From positions 1-9,545 of the forward strand of contig JAACEA010000563.1 of the NCBI GenBank assembly GCA_009936695.1: a stretch of 9,545 bases of DNA, read 5' to 3'. Position numbers and translations under genes: made by a program. The DNA is from Planctomycetia bacterium. Its GTDB lineage: Bacteria > Planctomycetota > Phycisphaerae > Phycisphaerales > SM1A02. Below are positions 1 to 6,500 of this stretch, piece by piece; positions within the stretch are counted from its first letter, which is position 1; every line of letters begins with the position of its first letter. A model generated the notes under the pieces. It was given only the letters and a program-made list of their open reading frames with translations. It was not told the DNA's origin and ran no database searches.

Positions 1-219
1 GTCGAACTTCACGGCGAGCCACCGGACCAGGGGGACCGCGAGCAGCGTGACGATGAAGGCGACGAGGAAGATCGGCAGGAACGCATTCAGCAGTCCCATC
101 GCGGAAGGCGCGATCGGAAACTCCTCGGCGAAGTCCGGATGGACGAGCAGGCTCCAGAACTCGAAGAGCATGCTCTGCGAATCAGGGTCGGACACGTTCG
201 GCATCGGGGTCGACATCAT
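1..219 (-). CDS. WecA/TagO-like polyprenyl-phosphate sugar-1-phosphate transferase, N-terminal part (cut by left edge)
   Basis: The first 73 codons are visible; the gene runs off the left edge. Residues 1-40 are a polar to mildly hydrophobic leader. Residues 43-69 form a strong membrane helix (LLNAFLPIFLVAF, then VTLLAVPLVRWLAVKFD). That ending, a helix closing in PLVRWLAVKFD, is how the first transmembrane segment of the WecA/TagO/MraY superfamily usually ends, just before the G-[LI]-[VM]-D motif. Known members transfer a sugar-1-phosphate from a UDP-sugar to undecaprenyl phosphate at the inner membrane, starting polysaccharide synthesis. The start at 219 is chosen because its ATG overlaps the epimerase stop (ATGA) and has GGAGG ten bases upstream. 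Another ATG follows directly (216) and a third at codon 41 (position 99) would leave only the helix, but that one has no ribosome site. The catalytic Asp residues lie outside the window, so the family call is inference from one helix plus context. Confidence 0.6.
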   Translation of the reverse strand, partial: MMSTPMPNVSDPDSQSMLFEFWSLLVHPDFAEEFPIAPSAMGLLNAFLPIFLVAFIVTLLAVPLVRWLAVKFD

Positions 220-1205
220 CGGTCACCAACCTCCGCCGCAAGACTCGATGCGATGTCGTCGATCGTCCGGTCGAGATCGATCTCCGGCTCGAAGCCGATC
301 GCCGATCGCACCCGCGTCAGATCGGGCTGGCGGATCTGAAGGTCCTCGAAGCCGGATTCGAAGACCTCGGCGTAGGAGACGTTCCGGATTCCGCTCGAGC
401 TCTTCAGGCGATCGCGGACCGTCGTCGCAAGCTCGCCGATCTCGATCGAATCATCTCGGCCGAGGTTGAACACGCGTCCGTGACAATCCCGATCGGCGAG
501 AAGTCGGGGAAGTGCCGGAACCACGTCGCGTACGTCGCAGAAGCACCGCGCCTGCCGTCCGTCGCCGTGAACCTCGAGGGGACGCCCCGCCATCGCCGCC
601 GCGATGAACCGAGGAAGGACCATCCCGTACTCGCCCGACTGTCGCGGACCGACCGTATTGAAGAAACGGACCACCACCGTGGGAGCGAGCCCCTGACGGT
701 GATGCGCCAACGCGAGATACTCGTCGATCGCCTTCGAGCATGCGTAGGACCACCGAGTCATCGTGGTCGGACCGTAGACGACGTCGTCGTCCTCCGCGAA
801 CGGCGTGCGAGTGCCCTTCCCGTACACCTCGCTGGTCGACGCGACGAGCGTGGGAACCTTCCCACGTCGGGCGAATTCGAGCACCGCGGACGTCTCGTGG
901 ACGTTCGTCTCGATCGTCCGGATCGGTTCGTCGACGACGAGTCTCACGCCGACCGCCGCCGCGAGATGGAAGCATCCAGCGAAGTCGTCCGCGTCGAGCG
1001 TCGGCAGCACGTCGGAGACCCGTCCTTCACGAACCTGCAGTCGATCACCGGCGATCCGCGTCGCGAACTCGAGATTCGCGAGCGATCCGGTGGAGAGATC
1101 ATCGACGACGACCACCTTCGCGCGGGATTCGAGCAGGTGGTCCACGAGATGGGAACCGATGAACCCTGCTCCACCCGTGACGAGGATTGTGCCGCCATCG
1201 ATCAC
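216..1205 (-). CDS. NAD-dependent nucleotide-sugar epimerase/dehydratase (extended SDR)
   Basis: A 329-residue cytoplasmic sugar-nucleotide enzyme. The Rossmann motif TGGAGFIGSH is at residues 10-19 (GxxGxxG) and the acidic end of strand 2 is VVDDLSTG near 33-40. The catalytic set is complete: STSEVYG at 123-129 and YACSK with Tyr154 and Lys158. FNTVGPRQ near 182-189 and the C-terminal GDGRQARCFCDVRDVV segment are typical of the UDP-glucose 4-epimerase / UDP-glucuronate decarboxylase branch. The exact substrate and reaction cannot be read from these motifs. An alternative TTG start at 1241 would add 12 residues. GTG at 1205 is preferred because GGGAGG lies five bases upstream and translation then begins just before the Rossmann strand. 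The gene follows the Wzz/kinase gene after a gap of about 51 bp and overlaps the WecA-like gene by four bases, so it probably supplies the sugar nucleotide for this pathway. Confidence 0.9.
   Translation of the reverse strand: MIDGGTILVTGGAGFIGSHLVDHLLESRAKVVVVDDLSTGSLANLEFATRIAGDRLQVREGRVSDVLPTLDADDFAGCFHLAAAVGVRLVVDEPIRTIETNVHETSAVLEFARRGKVPTLVASTSEVYGKGTRTPFAEDDDVVYGPTTMTRWSYACSKAIDEYLALAHHRQGLAPTVVVRFFNTVGPRQSGEYGMVLPRFIAAAMAGRPLEVHGDGRQARCFCDVRDVVPALPRLLADRDCHGRVFNLGRDDSIEIGELATTVRDRLKSSSGIRNVSYAEVFESGFEDLQIRQPDLTRVRSAIGFEPEIDLDRTIDDIASSLAAEVGDR
230..234 (-). promoter_or_regulatory. Ribosome binding site of the WecA-like gene
   Basis: GGAGG on the minus strand, ten bases before the ATG at 219 and inside the last codons of the epimerase gene. 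It supports 219 as the start. With the four-base ATGA overlap it indicates translational coupling of the two genes. Confidence 0.6.
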
Positions 1206-1206
1206 A

Positions 1207-1260
1207 TCAGCCTCCCGGCCACCGCCCGGCCGAACACGCAACCACGTGAAGCGTGATCAT
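1207..1260 (-). CDS. Possible 17-residue mini-ORF between the Wzz/kinase and epimerase genes
   Basis: An ATG at 1260 overlaps the stop of the Wzz/kinase gene (ATGA) and has AGGA six bases upstream. It opens a 17-codon frame, MITLHVVACSAGRWPGG, ending in TGA at 1209-1207. One base separates this stop from the GTG start of the epimerase. The frame therefore fills the intergenic gap and would carry ribosomes from one gene to the next, through the epimerase's own GGGAGG. The peptide resembles nothing I recognise and may simply be a chance frame; a coupling role is inference. Confidence 0.2.
   Translation of the reverse strand: MITLHVVACSAGRWPGG
1211..1216 (-). promoter_or_regulatory. Ribosome binding site deciding the GTG start of the epimerase
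   Basis: GGGAGG, five bases upstream of GTG at 1205. The upstream in-frame TTG at 1241 would place this site inside the coding region, so the GTG is the better start. The site overlaps the end of the possible mini-ORF at 1260-1207. Confidence 0.6.
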
Positions 1261-3446
1261 TCCGGGTCCTGGTCGTTCGAATACGCGGCGATCGCCTCGT
1301 AGTTCCGGCGGAAGTAACCGCCCGCGGTGTTTCGAGGTCGATTCAGGACGACGCCGAGCATCACGCCCGAGTGTTCGTTCAACTGACGGATGAGTCGTGC
1401 GACCAGACCGCGATGCTCCGAGTACGCACGAACCACGAGCACCGTCGCATCGACCGCATGAGCGATGCTCATGGACTCGCTGGCCACGACCATCGGCGGG
1501 CCGTCGATGAGCACCACGTCGAACCGCGACGCGAGGTCCTGCAGGGAGCGACCGGCGAAGTCGCCATCGAATCGTTCGATCACTCGATTCGCGGGGGTCC
1601 CGGCCGGAACGACCGCGATGCCGTCGGCGGTGGTCTGGATCACGTCGTCGATGGAGGCGACTTCGCAGAGCACGTCCCCGAAGCCCCGAGCCTCCGCATC
1701 GAGACCGAGGATCGAACCGATCCGAGGCCGCCGGAAGTTCGCGTCGACGATGACGACGGAACGCCCCGCGGTCACCGCGGTCGCCGCGAGATTGAGCACC
1801 ACCGACGTGGTTCCCGCGTCCGGCATCCCGGACGAGAAGAGCACGGTCTTCGCGTCGGCCTCGCCCCTGGCCTTGCGGAAGGCCGTCGCGAACTGACGAT
1901 AGCTCTCGGCGACGACCGAGTTGGCGTGATCGCGAACCACGGTCTCGGCCCGCGAGGCGTCGGTGGGATCATCCTTGAGATCCGGAATCACGCCGAGAAT
2001 CCTGCTGCCGGGAATCGCGGCGAGATCATTCGTCGACCGGATGCGCTGATCGAGCATCTCTCTGAGGAAGACGAGCCCCGCGACGAGGAACAAGGAAAGG
2101 ATGGTCACACCCGGAATCATGGTGTACCACATCGGCCAGACCGCCTCGGTGGGCCGCTGGACGGCGGTCACCAGCTGGACTGCGTCCGAGTCGTCGCGGA
2201 GGAACACCGCACGAATGTCGTCCATCTGGCGGATGATCTCCGCTCGGCGCACCTCCTGGCGATCGAGTCGAGACTCGAGCTTCCGCAGGGATGCGAGGTT
2301 CGCGGTGGATTCGATCAGCGCCTGGCTGACCATGTCGATCTCCTCGGCGAGCATCCGCTCGGTGCGGGTCAACGATTCGATCTGGTTGTTGGTGTAGGTG
2401 AGCTCCGCCGCGAGGTTGCGGTTGATGATCTCCTGGATCTTGCGGTCCTTCTCACGGATCCGCGCGTCGAGCTGTCGCTCGGTCTTCTTCACCTGACTGT
2501 GGTCGGGGCCGAAGCTCTGCCGGTGCTCGGCGAGAATGCCGCGGAGCAACTGGATCTCCGTGAGCGCCTGCCGGACGACGATGTCGGCCTCGGCGGTTCG
2601 GATGTCCTCCTGCTCGGGATCCGCGATCCCGTTCAACTTGGCGTTCAACTGCCCCTGCGTACCCATCCCCATCTCGAGCGCGGACAGGATCTCGTTCCGC
2701 TCGAGCTCGCGGGCGGTCAGATCCTCCTGCATCGAACCCGCGTCGTCGCCCAGACCGAGGATGCTGTTCTGCCCGATCTCGTCCTTGATCTTGCCTTCGA
2801 GGGTCAGGATGAGATCGTCGATCTCCTCCAACTTGGCCTGGTACGGCCGAATCGCCTCGTTCAGTCTTCGGTCTCGGCTTCGCTGTCGCTCCGCGTCGTA
2901 CTGACTCTGGACCTCCGTCAGGAGGACGAGTACGTCGTCGGGGTTCTGCGCACGCCACTTGATCTGGAAGAACTCGGTCCGCTTGACGTGACTGGCGGAG
3001 ATCTCCTCCATCAACTCGATCAGCGCCTCCTGCGGATTGATCTGATCATTGTCCGTCCGCCACTGCTGCATCCAGTTGATGGTCTGGACATCGTCCGAGT
3101 CGATGACTCGCCGAAGCAACGGCTCCGAAATGGCGATCGCCGCCTCGGTGGACGCGAGACGAGCCACCGTGTCCTCGTTCCGATTGTCGGAGCCGAGCGC
3201 ATCATCCGCTCCACCGATCTCCGCCAGCAGTCGGTAGGTCGAGACGCCTTCGAACTCGGGCATCAATGCACTGGTCGCGAGGAACGCGGCGGTACCCGCG
3301 AGCAGACCGAGGATCCCGGTCACCGTGAACAGGGTCAGATTCTGACGGATCACGCGAATCGGATCGATCACATTCGCACCGCTCTTGGCGGGCGAGTGGT
3401 TTCGACCCGGGGATACGGGAGATTGCCTGGAGGTCTGGACGCTCAT
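1257..3446 (-). CDS. Wzz-type chain-length regulator fused to a BY-kinase-like domain with degenerate Walker A
   Basis: A 729-residue inner-membrane protein. Membrane helices are near 37-61 and 441-462. Between them lies a periplasmic Wzz-like region with long charged coiled-coil stretches (about 190-410) and a proline-containing motif (P432, P438) before the second helix. Residues 510-729 match the cytoplasmic CpsD/Wzc ATPase fold: Walker A' IVDANFRRP (566-574), Walker B VVLIDGPP (644-651) and C-terminal tyrosines Y711, Y716 and Y722. Walker A reads GMPDAGTTS (540-548), where the family has P-G-E-G-K-[ST]-T. The lysine is Thr546 (codon ACC), the first glycine of the loop is Asp543, and the second Asp of Walker A' is Asn570. 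Known relatives control polymer length and export by ATP-dependent autophosphorylation. This copy probably binds ATP poorly or by another route, while the Wzz part looks intact. Start: ATG at 3446, preceded only by weak GGAAA sites. It sits 103 bp after the TPR gene. Confidence 0.88.
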   Translation of the reverse strand: MSVQTSRQSPVSPGRNHSPAKSGANVIDPIRVIRQNLTLFTVTGILGLLAGTAAFLATSALMPEFEGVSTYRLLAEIGGADDALGSDNRNEDTVARLASTEAAIAISEPLLRRVIDSDDVQTINWMQQWRTDNDQINPQEALIELMEEISASHVKRTEFFQIKWRAQNPDDVLVLLTEVQSQYDAERQRSRDRRLNEAIRPYQAKLEEIDDLILTLEGKIKDEIGQNSILGLGDDAGSMQEDLTARELERNEILSALEMGMGTQGQLNAKLNGIADPEQEDIRTAEADIVVRQALTEIQLLRGILAEHRQSFGPDHSQVKKTERQLDARIREKDRKIQEIINRNLAAELTYTNNQIESLTRTERMLAEEIDMVSQALIESTANLASLRKLESRLDRQEVRRAEIIRQMDDIRAVFLRDDSDAVQLVTAVQRPTEAVWPMWYTMIPGVTILSLFLVAGLVFLREMLDQRIRSTNDLAAIPGSRILGVIPDLKDDPTDASRAETVVRDHANSVVAESYRQFATAFRKARGEADAKTVLFSSGMPDAGTTSVVLNLAATAVTAGRSVVIVDANFRRPRIGSILGLDAEARGFGDVLCEVASIDDVIQTTADGIAVVPAGTPANRVIERFDGDFAGRSLQDLASRFDVVLIDGPPMVVASESMSIAHAVDATVLVVRAYSEHRGLVARLIRQLNEHSGVMLGVVLNRPRNTAGGYFRRNYEAIAAYSNDQDPE

Positions 3447-3549
3447 GGTTTTCCAATTTCCGGGCCTTCAGGCCCAATCTTCTTGACACACGTCTCTCTA
3501 GAATCGTCCCGTTTCGGGTGTTCGGCCAGCCAACCCGGCCACTTCGGGA
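3447..3549 (-). other. Intergenic gap between the TPR gene and the Wzz/kinase gene
   Basis: The longest non-coding stretch between complete genes (103 bp). It holds a GC hairpin close to the Wzz/kinase start, a small CCCG-AAA-CGGG inverted repeat around 3509-3519, and no U-tract that would make a classical terminator. I found no convincing -35/-10 pair on the minus strand. TTGACA occurs on the plus strand at 3484, with TAGAAT only ten bases further on, too close for a normal sigma-70 promoter. Confidence 0.5.
3462..3475 (-). promoter_or_regulatory. Short GC hairpin upstream of the Wzz/kinase start
   Basis: On the minus strand GGGCC-TGAA-GGCCC folds into a five-base-pair GC stem with a four-base loop, extendable by two U-G pairs. 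It ends 15 bases before the ATG at 3446. No T-run follows, so it is not a standard terminator. It could stabilise a processed mRNA end or affect ribosome access, or be incidental. Confidence 0.3.
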
Positions 3550-6500
3550 TCATCCCTTGCCGCATTCCGCCAGTGCTTCCATCAGTCGATCGATCTGAAC
3601 CTGCTCGCTGAGCGTAGGATCGCTGTCGCCCGCCTTCTTCAGCGCACTTCTTGCGTCTCCGCATTCCTCACGAGCAAGATGGACCTTGGCGAGGTGGATC
3701 CAGCTCTGCACCTTGATCGGATTGATCTCGATCGCGTTCTGGAACTCCTGAGCGGCCTTGACGAGCAGCTCCGAGGCGTTCCAGCCTTCGAGCTCGCCCG
3801 CCTCGACCTCCTCGTACATCCGCCAGTAGATCTCGCCGAGCGTGTCGCGATACGCGGCATTGTCCGGCTCGGCGGCCACGACGTCGAGACTGAGCGGCAA
3901 CGCCCTCTCGAGATCGCCCGCACAAGTCGCGATCGCGTAGGCCAGATTGTTCTTCACGGTCGGTTCCGTGGGACGGAGTTCGGACGCCTGCTCGAAGACC
4001 TTGATCGCCTGTTCGCAATCGGGATCGTCCGAGCGAAGCATCACGTAGCCCAGCTGCACCAGCGCCGCATAGCGCCCCTGCTCGGTGGCTTCGGGAATCT
4101 CCATCGCCTCCCTCAGCACCGCCATGCAGCGGTCCTCGTCGCCGGCGATTCGCCAGGCGGTCGCCACCCGCAGGAGTTCGGGAAGGGTCGGTTGTCCATT
4201 CGAGACACCGCGAACCCATGCGTCCATCGCTTCCGCCTGCGACAGTTCGAACCTGAACTCATCGTTCGCCGAATTCACGAGACCCGCCACCTGGGTCCCG
4301 AAGAGCCACTGATACCAGAACGCGATCTGCTGCAGGTAGTAGGCCTTCAAGGCCCTCGCCTGCGCAAGATCCTCCTCGTCGTCGCCGGCAGCCTCGATCT
4401 TCTGATCGGCGATCGTCACGTACTGCTGGCGAATCGACTCGATCTGCTTCAGCCCGAGCCCCTTTCGAGCGGCCTGCCGCTCGACCGCGGCCGCATAGGC
4501 GGCCGCCAGGCCCGGGTCGTTCATGAAGACCCGCTTGTGATCGCTTGAACGGTCCGGCAATCGAACCACCGTCGCCGCGTCCGCGGGGACCCGACGCATC
4601 CGCATCAGGACCTCCTGCTTCAGAAGCGACACGTTCGAAGTCAGTTCGAACGCCTCGGCGAAGATCTCCGCGGCCTTGTCGTATTCCTTTCGCTCCGCTC
4701 GAAGCGCAGCGAGTCGAGACATCAGACGGATGTTGGTGGGTTGAAGCGCGAGCGCGGCCTGCAGCACCGTGAGTGCCTTGGCATCGAGTCCGAGCTGCCG
4801 GTCGAGCAGATCCGAGAGGAAGATCGAAGCCTCCGGAACGTCGTTTCGCACCGCCACGAAGCTCTCCAGCTCGGCCGCCGCGAGTTCATATCGGAAGTTG
4901 CGGGCGAGCAGAAGCACCAACGCCCGCCGCTTCTCCCAGTTGGTGTTGTCCATGTTGATCGCGATCCCGAAGTGACGGACCGCCTCGTCGAACGCGGTCC
5001 TCGAGGATTCGGGATCGGGGTCGGTCTCGGCCCGAAGCGCGAGGGTATCGCCCCACAACTGCTGGGCCGCGCCGCTGCTCTTCGTCATCTCCGCCGCGGT
5101 GGAGGCGAAGGCCTCCGCCTCATCGAGATACGGCTTCATCGCCTCGAAGGTGCCCGCCGCCCGACGAATCGCCGCGGCCTCGGTCACCGCGAGCTGCCCG
5201 AGCAGGATCCGCTCCGAATAGTTCGGGTCCTCACGGTCGACGAACTCCTCGATCAACGCCCGAGCCTTGTCGACCTCGAAGGCTCCGAGGTAGTCGTTGA
5301 TCAGATCCCGAGCCACGAATCGGAGAATCATCTGATCGAGCCCCTGCGCCTTCACGTTCGCGAAGAGCCGCTCGGAGAACTCGATCACGCCCTGGGTCGC
5401 GTTCCGATCCCGCAGGATGCCGATGATCAAGGCGGTCGCCTGGTTCGATCCGTCCTCCTGTGCGGCCTCCGCCTCGTAGAACTTCTCCAATGCGCGATTC
5501 CGGTCCGAGTCCCAGATCAGCCGCCCCTGTTCGACCAGAAGCAGCGCCTCGCGATTCGCCCGTCGCCCGGTGAATGCCTCGTCCGACGACCTGATCCGCG
5601 CGACCGCGTCATCGAGGGTCTGGAACGCCTCTTCCGGGCTGCCACTCGCACGCAGATACCGACTGATCGCGATCACGATCGTGGGGTCGGTGTCGTCGTA
5701 CCTCAGAAGGCGATCGAGCACCTTTCCGGCTTCGTCGATCCGTTCGAGCTTCAACTTCCGGATCGCGTCCTGCCGCTTCGCGGGACTGAGTCGCGACCAT
5801 TCCCGTTCCCCGAACTCGGGGCGCATCTCGGCCTCGCGGGTGTTGGGATTCACGCCCTCGACGAGAATGTCCTCGCGCCCCACCGGCAGTTCCTTGAGCA
5901 ACTGAACCAGAGCGATCGCGTTCGAGTAGTTCGCGGGAGCCAGCTGGAAGATTCGACGACGTTCCTTGAGAATCCGGCTTGGATCACCGCCGGGAAAGGC
6001 CCTCTCGGCCTTGAACCAGGCCTCCTGGAAATCCGGATCGGCACGGCCGCCCGCCAGCGCCGAGCGACGATAGACGTCGAGGGCCTGATCCGTGTCGCCG
6101 CTTTCCGCAAGGACCCTCGCCAGTGCGTTGGCGATCCGAACGTCGGTGGGGTCCTGGGCGTTCGCGAGCTTCAACTGCTGGATCGCCACGTCCCGATCGC
6201 CCCTCTGCAGGAGCAGTGCCGCATAGACGTATCGATTCTCCGGTGTTCCCAGACCACGATCGCCGCAGACCTCCTCCGCGAGCAACAGGGCTCCATCATC
6301 GTCGCCACGCTCCTTCGCGATGACGATCTGCATCTGGCCGAGATACGCGGAGTCGCCCTCGAGCGACTCGAGGTCTTCGAGCAGGGCGGCCGCGGTGTCC
6401 AGATCGCGTCGGCGACTGCCGATCGACTCGCGAATGAGGTAGCGAACGACCCGCGGCGATGTCGAGTCGGATCCGCTCCGAATGCTCTCGTAGAGGCGCG

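Noticed and set aside
1214..1231. Direct repeat CCCGGCC at 1214-1220 and 1225-1231 as an operator
   Set aside because: It is short, GC-only and overlaps the ribosome site and mini-ORF; chance is likely at this base composition.
480..1256. Plus-strand open frame of 258 codons
   Set aside because: It is opposite the epimerase, whose Rossmann and Tyr-Lys motifs leave no doubt about the true strand.
3484..3505. Plus-strand TTGACA followed by TAGAAT as a promoter
   Set aside because: The spacing is only ten bases, and transcription would run antisense into the TPR gene with no gene to serve.
1371..3611. Plus-strand open frame of 746 codons
   Set aside because: It lies antisense to the Wzz/kinase gene, which has clear membrane helices and ATPase motifs. 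The antisense frame shows no recognisable domain; its length follows from GC-rich codon use with few stops.
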